A DNA stretch of 25,440 nt from Gryganskiella cystojenkinii (Eukaryota; Mortierellomycota; Mortierellomycetes; Mortierellales; Mortierellaceae), in NCBI GenBank assembly GCA_015852425.1, contig JAAAIG010000576.1:1-25440 (forward strand). Reading direction: 5' to 3'. The first letter of the stretch is position 1. The number at the start of each line of letters is the position of its first letter. The translations under genes and the position numbers were made by a program. Under the pieces are notes generated by a model that was given only the letters and a program-made list of their open reading frames with translations, was not told the DNA's origin and ran no database searches. Shown in pieces: positions 1-10,149 of this stretch.

Positions 1-202
1 GCAGTCACATATCTCACACGTGATATCTGGCGGAAGGGGATGGTGACGAGACTACGTGTGGTCTGTTTCAGTGTCTTCCTGCCCTGACCTCTCTACCCGC
101 ATTCGAGTCGCTCAAACACAAACATGTACGCTTGCTCATGGTATGGTCTCTTGGAGTCATATTTTTACAATGTTCTAGTTTGTTCTACAGTTGCTTCTTT
201 TT
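1..202. other. 3' flank of SPB4, no gene seen
   Basis: This stretch lies downstream of the SPB4 stop codon and probably holds its 3' UTR and terminator. I see no convincing coding region or tRNA. A CACACGT at 15-21 and its complement ACGTGTG at 54-60 form a 7-bp inverted repeat with a 32-nt spacer, which is too weak to interpret. No clear AATAAA polyadenylation signal is present on the minus strand. Confidence 0.4.
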
Positions 203-2536
203 TTACAGATCCGCAAACATGTTACCGACCTGCTTCTCAAAGTCCCGTTTACTAATCTTGCCCTTCTTCATCTTCTTGGCTAACCTTTCCTCCTCCGCCA
301 ACTCGTCCCAGTCATCGCCGTCATCCTCGACCTCTACTTCTGCCTTCTTGTCCTCTTTCTCATCTCCCTCATCATCGTCTCCCTCATCGTCGTCTCCTCC
401 TTCCTCTTCATCGACAATCTCGCCAGCGGCCTTGCGTTTCAGGTAATCGCGTTTGCGTTGCTTCTTCACCTGACGTTCCAGTTTCCGCTCCTTTGCTTCT
501 AGTTTCTCTGACCAGGAGGAGGCCTTGTTGATCGGCTTTCGTTTCTTGTCGTTCACGCCTCCCTTCAAAGCCAACTCCTTCTCCTTCTCCGCCTGCTTGA
601 TCTTGTACGCCTCCAGCTTTTTGATACGGACAGCCTCTTTTTGCTTGTCCTGGTATTTATACTTGTCCATCTAATGAATAGTAATCGGAAAAAAAAATGA
701 GGTCAGGTTAGAAATTTAAGAATTGTTGGTCTTCAGCACATTGATTCAAACCACGCAACTCGAAAGAAAAAAAAATCTTGGCATCGGGTGCCAACATGCT
801 TCTCGATCTCTCTAGAGATATCTGGAATCTTAATAATATATAACTTACATCAATATCAGCTGGGGTAAAACCCTTGATAGATCCACCGGCTTTTTCGTTC
901 TTCAACTCAGGCATCTTGGGTAATCTCAACAGCGCATAGCCTCTTGCCAACGCTCCGAGATCCAAATCTCTGGAGCGGAAGATAAAGCTTGCCTCATGCT
1001 TTGAATAACTCCGGATAAACGAAACATAAGCCATCGTACCCTTATCGTGCAGGTCCCGGTCCGTCCTAACAATCTTTTGCAATTCCTGCAAGAATGCGGC
1101 ATTCTCGGCATCATCTTCGGGTTCCTGCTTGATAATCTTGCCCAAAAGAGCCTCGTCTTGTTCCTCTGTTGCGGCAGACATGTCCTGATCCGCCTCTTCT
1201 TCCTCATCCACATCCTCGGTGATCGTTGCCCCACCGGACCAACCCCACTTGTGAATTGGGACCTTGCGGACCTTCAAGAAATCGACGTAAGTCTCCTCTT
1301 TACCCTTGACCAAGAAAACAATAGCCTTACCCTCTCGACCGGCGCGACCTGCACGTCCACAGCGATGTGTGAACGCCTTAGGGTCCTGAGGTGGATCGAC
1401 TTGAACGACGAAATCGACATCGGGAATATCAAGACCTCGAGATGCCACATCTGTACAGAGCAAAAGACCAGGCGATCCTGCAGGGATATTCGTAAAATTC
1501 TTGAAGGTCAATGATCGCTTCTTGGTCTCCATCTTTCCATGGAGCGAGTGGATCGAAAAGTCGGAAAGGGCGGGGAGTTTTGAGAGGAGTTTGTAGAAAT
1601 AGTCGACACCGGCGCAGGTCGCGAAATAGACGATAGTCTTCTTGTTGTAGGATTCCTGACGCAGGAGATGGGTGAGAAGGAGGAGTTTTTGGGATGTCGA
1701 GCAGAGAATATATCCAATGTGCAGTCTAAAGAAATGCCGTGATCAGTTATTAAAAACAGAGAGTTAATGACCTGATGATATCTCTAGGTACATCAAACGA
1801 TTTCTTCATCCTCAACTTACGAAGCCGGTGTCCTTTGTCCGCCACCACCGACGAGATCCTCGACCTTGACGACAACACGGACAGGGTTACGAAGACCAGC
1901 GCGTACGAGTTCTGTCAGTCCATCCGTCATGGTCGCCGAAAACAACCCGGTACGACGTTGCTTCGGCAACAATGACATGATCTTGTTCAAACTGACTGCA
2001 AATCCCATATCCAGTAACCGATCGGCCTCGTCCAGGACCAAGACCTCGAGTTCCTTGACATTGACACCTCCACGCTTCTGGGAAAGAATATCCTCCAAAC
2101 GTCCAGGGGTACCAATCAAAATATCAGGATGCACCTGTTGAAAAGTTGCAATATCCTCCTCAAGACTGGTCTCGCCTCCGATCAAGAGTTGATGTGGAAT
2201 GTTGGGAAAGAAGGGCTCGAAATCCGCGAGGACCTTTGTGATCTGAGTAGCGAGCTCACGTGTGGGTGAGATAATGATGGCACCGACTTCAGCGGGTCCC
2301 AGTTTCCGAGATCTGCGATGAATCTTTTCGAGGATGGGGATCAAAAACGAAAGGGTCTTGCCGGATCCTGTCACAGCTTCGACTACCACGTCCTTGTTCT
2401 TCATAAAGAGAGGGATAGCTCCTGCCTGGACAGGGGTCATATCTGAAAAGCCCATGGTGCTAACGGCATCCAGGACCGCGGGTGACAATTTGGGCTCTAG
2501 ACTCTCCCAAGAGCCTGCTGGTGCGACGCTGACCAT
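203..2536 (-). CDS. SPB4: DEAD-box ATP-dependent RNA helicase, Spb4/DDX55 type (60S ribosome biogenesis)
   Basis: Three exons: 2536-1821, 1725-849 and 670-203, giving 686 aa (yeast Spb4 is about 606). Both introns have GTAAGT donors and TAG acceptors, and joining them keeps the helicase core in frame. Visible motifs are the Q motif (GFSDMTPVQ), motif I AVTGSGKT (residues 54-61), PTRELA, TPGRL, DEAD (169-172), SAT (200-202), [14 protein letters not shown] and [13 protein letters not shown]. The C-terminal tail carries the Spb4-type [20 protein letters not shown] block after a lysine-rich coil and an Asp/Glu-rich repeat. Family knowledge: Spb4 acts in the nucleolus on pre-60S particles during 27S pre-rRNA processing. 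The tail and the conserved linker favour Spb4 over other DEAD-box subfamilies. The acidic run (about plus 345-415) is encoded by a roughly 15-bp low-complexity repeat. The ATG at 2536 is the first that gives the complete Q-motif region. Confidence 0.93.
355..418. repeat. Low-complexity Asp/Glu-coding repeat inside SPB4
   Basis: Imperfect tandem units of about 15 bp built from TCATC and GTCTCC encode alternating Asp, Glu and Gly on the minus strand, in the tail of SPB4. Such tracts are prone to length change by slippage. Confidence 0.6.
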
Positions 2537-2760
2537 ATTTATGAATGAGGTGAATGGGTTCGAAGGGGAGAAGAGGTAATGGTGGACAACTGAGCAATGG
2601 TGCCTTTAAAAAAAGAAAAAAAAGAGGTGGCTTGAAGGTGTTTACAGAAATATATAACACGTGACACGCACATTTTCGCACAAATTCAATATATTTCCCT
2701 TTGTTACCCCTTGTTATCTCTAGGCGGAGTGTACAGTGCACGCCACCTCTGGGTCGATGC
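2537..2760 (-). promoter_or_regulatory. Putative SPB4 promoter with TATA-like and CACGTG elements
   Basis: Upstream of the SPB4 ATG there is an AT-rich TTATATATT element (minus strand, about 2649-2657), roughly 115 bp from the start. A CACGTG palindrome lies next to it at 2658-2663. CACGTG is the core site of fungal bHLH factors such as Cbf1; binding here is inference. A purine-rich, poly(A)-like tract lies at about 2607-2625. Confidence 0.35.
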
Positions 2761-3248
2761 AGATTCTTCATGTGTAGCGTGTGTGAGAGTTTCTGTAGAG
2801 GTGGTCGATTTTCATTTTGGTGTCGAACTTTTCGGTGATGTGGGGCCACCCTCTACGATGTGAGCTGTAGACCAGAGAAAAGTACGCCATGGCCCTAAAA
2901 GTTGTAGCCATTCGTGGAAGGTCTCCTGTGAGAACACACTTCTTTCGTAGGGTATTCGGCTTTGCATTATGGGTCTGTTCCTGGTATCCTTGTGGACTCC
3001 AAATCGCACGATGAACGAGTTCCTTGAACCTGCCTTTTGCCTCAACGGCCTCCAAAACCGACCAGGCTTTTTATATCACTGTGACCACGTCCGCATCAAC
3101 ACAACTCTAGCCCAAAGGTTTTGCTGTTGTAGTAGGTCCATTGCATCGACTCTAGGCCCTATCGCTTATGGCCCACAGGACATTTGGCCTTCGTCTGTAA
3201 CTCGTGTTGTTTCCTTAGAGAAAGTGGTGGAAAGACAGACGTCCGATC
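2761..3248. other. Gene-poor stretch, possible downstream part of a decayed gene
   Basis: No intact gene is evident. Two minus-strand frames stay open over about 2812-3055, one of 77 and one of 95 codons, but neither has a recognisable domain, a good start, or a clear splice link to the fragment at 3249-3829. They may be the degenerate 3' part of the same broken gene. An antisense plus-strand frame over 2969-3382 is judged chance. Confidence 0.3.
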
Positions 3249-3829
3249 TCATCTTGGGTAATTTGGTCTGCAGAAGACTTCGAACCGAAGATCTCTCCCA
3301 GAATGCGCGAGATTATCTTTATCCGTCTCACTACTTCCCAGACGAACCTTTTTGTAGGCCTGTTGGAATATGTTGCCCTTAATAAACTTGAATGGCCTTA
3401 GAAAACGTGCCACAGGTTGTCGCTCCGTCAACGAGAAAAAGTGTCCTTGTAGCCAATTGCGGGAAGAATCTTGATCTAGGCCTAGGCGGGGAGCAACATA
3501 TTAATGATGAGGTGCAGGCTGAGTTGGTCGTGGGACTCTGATGGTCCTATCCTGTCGTTAATAGAGTCCAACATCCCTTTCCCGAAATTTGAATGTGCCC
3601 ATGTGGGGTTGTGTTGGAGTACCTATTTTATCAGTAGCCATAAAAATCAGTTCAGCGTTCTTGTACAATGGAATGGGGGCAAGACAGTCCTGTCACAACA
3701 ACTCACCCATTTCTTAAGTTCCAGGGTGAACTTGTACACATGACCTCCAATGAGGTCTGATAGCGTTCTTGCGCGTTGCTCGATAAATGCTTTGTCACAG
3801 GTGTCGTGATCAGTAGGTCGGAATGGTGG
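3249..3829 (-). pseudogene. Broken, spliced gene remnant of unknown family
   Basis: On the minus strand, 3829-3707 is open for 41 codons and ends at Trp followed by GTGAGT. An 84-nt intron (3706-3623) has the branch-like sequence TACTGAT and ends in ATAG. The same phase then reads on for 46 codons (3622-3485) to a TAG at 3484-3482. A different frame is open across that stop, from about 3497 to a TGA at 3251-3249, and looks equally protein-like. The change of frame falls at a run of four C (about 3488-3491), so a one-base loss there would explain it. Upstream the frame is closed by TAA at 3832-3830 with no ATG. Composition is that of a soluble, mixed-charge protein (for example TLSDLIGGHVYKFTLELKKW before the intron and WAHSNFGKGMLDSIND after it). 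I do not recognise the family. A gene with further unrecognised introns is the alternative. Confidence 0.45.
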
Positions 3830-4620
3830 TTAGATGTGATGTCTGAGTACTAATGAAAAATCTCGTCGACTGCAAGTGCACCAGGAGAGGTAATCAGCCC
3901 GAGATTAGAATCTTGACAACCACGTCGGAGCAACTGTTGGGGCAATCGCTGGTAGAATGTGTGGCGGAAGCCTTTCTTTAGTGGTACTCTTCGCGATCTC
4001 TTGTTTTGCAGCAGCAAGCTCGGACTCTAGCAGCTTTGTCTTCTTTGTTGGAGGTTCGCAGACTTCATCGTCATTGGAAGAACGACCCTCTTCGACTTCA
4101 CCTTTTCTCGAGCCAACATCCACATTCAAACCTCTGGCCTTCGTCCCATCATCTTGGAAGAGAGACGCGATCACTGGAGGCCATGGTTTGCAGTGCTTGT
4201 TTGGCAAGCTTTTCAACAAGAGACAATTACAGTTGAATGAAACTGATAATTGTGAACCAACATTTCAAGGAACGTTACCAATGCACAAGACGCTGTTGAA
4301 ACCTGCACTCTGAGTCGTGTGGAAGGCGTTCTCCAGTGATCACATTGTCAACAATCTATCGGAACCCAGTCTGGTATCCGAAAACAACTCAAGAGAGGGA
4401 ATTACAAGATTGCGGAGGGTTGCTGTGTGATGATGAGATTATCGGCAGGGTGATGGACGGGGTTCAGAGGTTGATGGCACGAGGGCCAGTTGATGGGGCC
4501 GACTACGTCAGAGCAAGGTGAATTCTGCCACTTTTTCTATCGAGAAATGTATTACACGATCGATAAACCAGACAGACCAGCGTTGGCTTACTTCGCTAAA
4601 CAAAAATCAGAGTAAGTTCT
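3830..4620. other. Intergenic region with short open frames, possible 5' part of the remnant
   Basis: A minus-strand frame is open from about 4260 to a stop at 3905. It contains an acidic stretch, a basic PPTKKTKL patch resembling a nuclear localisation signal, and a short Ala/Glu/Lys helix-prone segment. It lacks a good ATG and a clear splice link, so I do not call it a gene. A plus-strand frame at 4336-4521 is acidic and also unplaced. These could be further pieces of the decayed gene ending near 3249. Confidence 0.3.
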
Positions 4621-5221
4621 AACTCAAGCCCCGCAACATCGGCAGACTCCAGAACGGAGGGCTCAAGAGCAGAGGACACCAGCGGACACCATCAGCGGAC
4701 TCAAGACGGAGGACCCGGGAATGAAGGACACTGGTGTGGTGTAGTCACTGTTGCAGGCGCGGGTGGGGGTTCGTCGGGTTCGTCGGAGTCGACTCGGACG
4801 TAGGGGTGTGTTAACCCTGTCAACTATCATCCTAATAAACGGAAAAGCAAATATTGTTGGCGTACTCGCTCTGGTCAATATCTGTAGAAGTAGGAAGGAA
4901 CAAAGACAGATAATGAACCAGAAAGGGTCGCGAGCAGCAACAAGTGTAAGAGGGTGAACACTGCGCTAATTTAAGGGTCTGAACTACGACTGCTTTCAAC
5001 CACTTGGATACACTTCTTAACTGAGAAGGGAACTAGTACAGGTCCGACATCGAACGACAAACAAGGCAGGCGAAGACGGACAGTGGGTTTGATGCCAATT
5101 TTGATATTTTTTTAATGGACAAAAGTTCTAATGCTGGTTGGTGCGGGATGAAATAGATGAATTGGATATGTAGTGCTGTGTGTGTGATTGGGGATATGAT
5201 GAAAAAGCCACTATCGCTCCT
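4621..5221. other. 3' flank of HAS1 and intergenic DNA
   Basis: I see no gene here. The stretch has a short direct duplication of GGTTCGTCG (4769-4777 and 4778-4786) followed by the palindrome GAGTCGACTC (4786-4795), and AGCGGAC motifs near 4681-4700. The part nearest HAS1 presumably contains its 3' UTR. No tRNA A-box/B-box pair was found. Confidence 0.35.
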
Positions 5222-7248
5222 TTAACGAGAGAATTGACGTCCACCGTCACCGTTGGGACGACGACCACTGCTAGGGTGGTTATGCGTCTTCTTCTCACCA
5301 ACAACGTAAGCCTTCTTGTTAGCAGTGTTACCCTTGACGGATCCAACCGAGATGTTGACCTTGGGTGGGACTGAGAATCCAAAGGCCTTGGCCACCTTGA
5401 CCAAATCCAACTTGTTCACATCAAAAGTTCCCTTTTGAGCATACGAGGCATAACTCTGCAAGTAACTCCTGTATCCATCACGGGCCGACTTGTTCAGATA
5501 ATAGTTCTTCTCCACCAATTTCTCCAGTTGACTCTGGACATTCGAAATCTTGGAGGTAGGGAACTGGTACTCGTTCAAAGGAACCTTGGCGTGCTTCAAG
5601 AACCGCAAGAATCCCAATTCAGAGGGCAACAAGAACAACAACGACTTGCCGGAAGTACCAGCACGGGCAGTACGACCAACACGATGGATGTAATCGCGGG
5701 GATCATCTGGGGGGTCGAACTGAATGATCCAATCGACTGCGGGAATATCCAAGCCACGGGCAGCAACATCTGTGCACAACAAGATACCGGTCTCGGCATT
5801 GATAAACTCAAAGAAAGTCGTTGTCCGCTTCTGTTGTTTTTGACGACCGTGCAGATCCAGGACGGGGATATCGATATAGTTGAGCAACTCCGCGTGGTAC
5901 TTGACAGAGTTACAGCTCGAGAAGAAGACGATGACCTTCTTCTTCAAGTTCTTCTTCAAGAACGTAAAGAGCAACAAGAAGCGCTTATCACTGTCGCAGA
6001 TGACGTATCCCTGTTCGAGTCCATCGGCTGTAGCAGTGTCCTTCTTCTCGTCCACGTTGATATAGAGAGGTCCAGCCTTGAGCGACATACGGGCCAAATC
6101 CGTGACCTTGGTCGTCTGAGTGGCCGAGAAGAGCATGGATTGACGGTTCTCCTTGGGCAAGAGCTTGATAATTTGCTTCATCTCATCCTCGAATCCGCAC
6201 TCCAGAATACGATCAGCCTCGTCGATAACCAACGCCTTCAAGTTCTTGAAGACAAATCCCTTGGTGTTCTGCAAGGACAATTAAAAAATAGGGAAATAGT
6301 GATTAGGACACCTTCGCTATTGAATATACACATCGATTAGCATATAGGTACCGAGGACAGTGAAAAAAAAAACTTACCTGGAGATGATCAAGAAGACGAC
6401 CGGGGGTGGCAACCAACAGGTTGACACCCTTGGCAAGCTTATCGGCCTCGGCCTTGCGGTTAGCACCTCCAATGACGATACCAAAGGTCTGGTTATGGTA
6501 TTTGAGAAGATCCTTGGCGACACCAAAAATCTGAAGAGCCAACTCACGAGTAGGGGAGATAATGACAACACCGGTACCGTTACGGGGCTTGAACTTGAGT
6601 TTGTACAACAATTCAACAGCGGGGACCAAGAACGCAATCGTCTTTCCGGATCCAGTCTTAGCAGCACCGAGGACATCACGACCGGCCAAAAGTGGGGGGA
6701 TTGTACGTGCCTGAACTTCGGTCATCTTTGCGAATCCAATGTCGATAATGGCCTTCTTGGTAGGTTCGCAGAGATCCAACGACTGAAAGTCATAGTTGAT
6801 CTTCTTGCCACCTATCACAAACAAACAACAACACAGGAACATTAGGGTCAGTTTATATTAGAGATTGAGGGAATTTGCCATTATCTCTAAAGTCAAGATC
6901 GAGAGAATAGAGAAAGAGTGGTTTCTCTATCTTTAAAGCATCCATCGGAATAGTCGCTATTGTTGACTTACCAGTAGAGCTAGCGGCGTCCTGAGCAGAA
7001 AAGTCAATAGCAGAAATATCCTCCGAGGCTTTGGGCTCCTCGGTGTTCTCTTTCTCCTCGTCGTCATCCTGCTCTTCCTCATCGTTCTCCTCTTCCTCCT
7101 CCTCATCCTCCTCATCCTCAGACTCTTCCTGAACAATCTTCTCCTTCTTGTTGGTCTTCTCAAGAAGCTTCTCCTCTCTCTTGCGCTTGTTCGAGTCCGC
7201 AGCGGCCGCTACGGGTGCAGCAGCAGCCTTGGCACTGTTCTTTGCCAT
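5222..7248 (-). CDS. HAS1: DEAD-box ATP-dependent RNA helicase, Has1/DDX18 type
   Basis: Three exons: 7248-6972, 6811-6378 and 6268-5222, giving 585 aa. Introns of 160 and 109 nt have GTAAGT donors and TAG/CAG acceptors, and the phases match. The N-terminal 90 residues are Lys- and Asp/Glu-rich and disordered. The core follows: Q-motif region ([15 protein letters not shown]), motif I AKTGSGKT (143-150), [23 protein letters not shown] (253-256), [25 protein letters not shown] and [10 protein letters not shown], then the Has1-type [20 protein letters not shown] segment. Family knowledge: Has1 works in the nucleolus in both 40S and 60S maturation and helps release snoRNAs from pre-ribosomes. The start was chosen because its ATG sits in strong context (ACAACCATGG); the frame is open further upstream but only through a pyrimidine-rich leader. 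It shares a 361-bp divergent promoter with CRIPT. Confidence 0.95.
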
Positions 7249-7609
7249 GGTTGTGTTGTGTATGTGAGTGTAGTACTGGGTAGTGTTGGGTGACGGATTA
7301 GATGGAAGACGGATGAATGCAAAGGGTGGTGATTGAATGAATGTAGTCAAGGGTCGTTCAAAGGGATGTGAAATAAAAAAAAAAAGAAAAAAAAAACACC
7401 GACAGAAGGCAGAGAAGAAAAAGAAAAAATAAAAAGCAGTCCTGCAATGTAAACAAATCAATATCTATGCAGTAAGAGAGGGTTCACAAATAGACTCGCC
7501 TCATTCAATTAAAGAAATATCCGTGATGGTGGCGATGCTGTATTTAATGCATTTCTTTTCATTTCCCATTGGCCTCTTGTTCCCTCTCATTACACACACG
7601 CAACCCACC
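7249..7609. promoter_or_regulatory. Shared divergent promoter of HAS1 and CRIPT
   Basis: This 361-bp interval separates two divergently read start codons. It holds a poly(dA:dT) tract at about 7374-7396, a nucleosome-disfavouring element typical of fungal promoters, and an inverted CCAAT box (ATTGG, 7568-7572) about 40 bp before the CRIPT ATG. The TATTTAA at about 7541 is only TATA-like. Co-regulation of the two genes is inferred from the arrangement alone. Confidence 0.5.
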
Positions 7610-8132
7610 ATGGTCTGCACAAAATGTAAGCCAACAACGTACATCATTGGTCAAGGATTTCTCCCCTTCTGTGGACGTTCGACGCACAACAACAGACTCA
7701 CTAAATGCCCTTTACTCCGTCCATTCAACAGGTGAAAAAAAGCTCGCCAAGGTCATTGTCCCTGACAAGTGGAAGGACGGTGCCCGCAACACCACTGTCG
7801 GTACCTCCAAGACCGCAGACCGAAAGATTGGCGAGAACAAACTCTTGAGCAAGAAGCGAGTGTATGTATCTCCCTCTCTCCTTGTCGAGTTGTTTGTCCT
7901 TGATGTTGCACTGTCCTTACTGGCTAATCTCTTACCTAATGCTCTATCTGACTGACCAAATAGAACTGCAAAGTTCAACCCTTATGCCAACTCAAAATGC
8001 AAGACTTGCAAGTCAAAAACACATCAGGACGGAGCCATGTATTGTCAAGGATGTGCTTACAAGGGCGGACAGTGTGCCATGTGCGGGGTCGTCATCATTG
8101 ATACCTCAAAGTACAAAATGTCGTCAAAGTAG
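7610..8132 (+). CDS. CRIPT: CRIPT homologue, small zinc-binding spliceosome-associated protein
   Basis: Three exons: 7610-7625 (16 nt), 7732-7861 and 7964-8132, giving 104 aa (human CRIPT is 101). The splice sites are GTAAGC..CAG and GTATGT..TAG. The joined product starts MVCTKCEKKLAKVIVPDKW, then has WKDGARNT and ENKLLSKKR, then the Cys pairs CKTC, CQGC and CAMC, ending DTSKYKMSSK. This follows human CRIPT almost from end to end. The CxxC pairs probably bind zinc. Family knowledge: CRIPT was first described as a PSD-95 PDZ partner and later found in the human minor (U12-type) activated spliceosome, so a splicing role is the sensible expectation in a fungus. None of the introns I resolved looks U12-type. 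An AATAAA lies at 8323-8328. Confidence 0.95.
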
Positions 8133-8322
8133 AAGAGCTATTTATTTCTACCTCAAAGGATCATCCCAGGGCATTAGTCAGCAAGTGAAACGACGGACAC
8201 TCGGGGCGAACACGACTCTTTTGCAGATGAAGAAATATCCACAGACTCTCGACTTGTCTATCCAGGGCGGACCCTCGAAAAGAGTCGAAAAGAACACAAT
8301 GTACATTATCAAAGAAAACTGT

Positions 8323-8328
8323 AATAAA
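8323..8328 (+). terminator. Putative polyadenylation signal of CRIPT
   Basis: Exact AATAAA about 190 nt after the CRIPT stop codon. Confidence 0.4.
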
Positions 8329-8497
8329 AACCTCCCTTCCAAGAATTTAGCACATGGTCACAGCCGATTACACTAAAATGCACAAGTCCACAGATCGGCT
8401 TTTTCGTCCTTCGAAGACTCTTTGCAAAATACAAGCGGAAAAAAAAAGGCATCGAGACGAAAAAGCTCCCAGTCTAAGATTTCTATTGTTGATTTTT

Positions 8498-8503
8498 TTT
8501 ATT
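8498..8503 (-). terminator. Putative polyadenylation signal of HSP70
   Basis: Exact AATAAA on the minus strand, about 150 nt after the HSP70 stop codon. Confidence 0.45.
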
Positions 8504-8652
8504 GTTTTCAACCTGTACAAATTGAATGCAGAGTATTAACGTACTGAAAAAAGAGGGAGGAGTGCGTAGTGTGAGTGGGGAAAAAATACAAGTTTTCGGA
8601 AAGGAGAGATGTTAGGGAAGAGAATGGCCTATATCGGAGGGGGAGTCGGTAT

Positions 8653-9546
8653 TTAATCGACCTCCTCGATGGTGGGCTCGGAGGCACCCTCACCGGGGAA
8701 ACCACCGGGAGCACCGCCAGCGGCACCGGGCATGGGGGGAGCACCACCCTCACCACCGTAGATCTTCATCATGATGGGGTTGGAGATACCCTCGAGGTGC
8801 TTCTGCTTGGCATCAAACTCCTCCTTCTCGGCCTCCTGGTTACCATCCAACCAGGAGATAACCTCCTCGCAGGCATCCTCAAGAGTCTTCTTGTCAGCGG
8901 CATCGAGCTTGCCACCAACCTTCTCATCAGCCAAAGAGTTCTTGATGTTGAAGGCAAAGGACTCGAGACCGTTCTTGGCCTGGATACGGGCAGTAGCAAT
9001 CTCATCCTCAGCCTTGTACTTCTCGGCCTCGGAGACCATGCGCTCGATATCCTCCTTGGAGAGACGACCCTTGTCGTTGGTGATGGTGATCTTGTTGGCA
9101 CGGCCAGTCGACTTCTCGACAGCAGAGACGTTCAAAATACCGTTGGCATCGACATCGAAGACGACCTCGATCTGGGGAACACCACGGGGAGCGGGGGGAA
9201 TACCGGTGAGCTCGAACTTTCCGAGCATGTTGTTGTCCTTGGTGCGAGCACGCTCACCCTCGTAAACCTGAATCAAGACACCGGGCTGGTTATCGGCGTA
9301 GGTCGAGAAGGTCTCGGACTTCTTGGTGGGGACGGTGGTGTTACGCTTGATGAGAGCAGTCATGACACCTCCGGCGGTCTCAATTCCGAGAGAGAGAGGA
9401 GCGACATCGAGCAAGAGAAGATCCTGGGTCTTCTCGGAGGTATCACCGGTCAAGATAGCGGCCTGGACGGCGGCACCGTAGGCGACAGCCTCATCGGGGT
9501 TGATGGACTTGTTGGGCTCCTTTCCGTTGAAGAAGTCAGAGACCAT

Positions 9547-9579
<33 letters not shown>

Positions 9580-10105
9580 GACGAGGACAATCTCGTCAAC
9601 GAGACCCTTGTCAATCTTGGAGTCACGGAGGACCTTCTCGACGGGCTCCATGGTGTTGCGGAAGAGATCCTGGTTCAACTCCTCGAAACGGGCACGGGTC
9701 AAGGAAGTGTAGAAATCGATACCCTCGAAAAGAGAGTCAATCTCGATGGAGGTCTGGGCAGACGAAGACAAGGAACGCTTGGCACGCTCGCAAGCGGTGC
9801 GGAGACGACGGAGAGCACGGGGGTTGGGGGAGAGATCCTTCTTGTGCTTGCGCTTGAACTCCTGGACGAAGTGGTTGACGAGACGGTTATCGAAATCCTC
9901 ACCTCCCAAATGGGTATCACCAGCAGTGGCCTTAACCTCGAAAATACCATCCTCGATGGTCAAGAGGGAGACATCGAAGGTACCACCACCGAGATCGAAG
10001 ATGAGAACGTTCTTCTCACCGACGGTCTTCTTGTCAAGACCGTAGGCGATGGCAGCGGCGGTGGGCTCGTTGATGATACGGAGAATGTTCATACCAGCAA
10101 TCATA

Positions 10106-10149
<44 letters not shown>

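Larger units (their letters stand above)
8133..8652. other. Convergent 3' intergenic region (CRIPT / HSP70)
   Basis: The two flanking genes converge here, so the interval should hold both 3' UTRs. An AATAAA on the plus strand (8323-8328) would serve CRIPT, about 190 nt after its stop. An AATAAA on the minus strand (8503-8498) would serve HSP70, about 150 nt after its stop. I see no further gene. Confidence 0.55.

Noticed and set aside
778..794. Perfect 6-bp hairpin (TTGGCA / TGCCAA) in SPB4 intron 2
   Set aside because: Too short to be meaningful in 25 kb without covariation; no snoRNA boxes around it.
2658..2663. CACGTG sites here and near 10728 as a shared regulon signature
   Set aside because: A six-base palindrome recurs by chance at this rate, and one copy is inside an intron; kept only as a possible local element.
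2839..2851. GTGGGGCCACCCT shared with about 19889-19901
   Set aside because: A 13-bp identity pair is expected by chance several times in a window this long, and the contexts differ.
2969..3382. Plus-strand 137-codon frame
   Set aside because: It lies opposite the remnant region, has no domain and an odd Cys/Arg-rich composition.
3957..4313. Plus-strand 118-codon frame with a signal-peptide-like start
   Set aside because: It is antisense to a more protein-like minus-strand frame and has Ser-rich, unstructured composition; the hydrophobic start can arise by chance.
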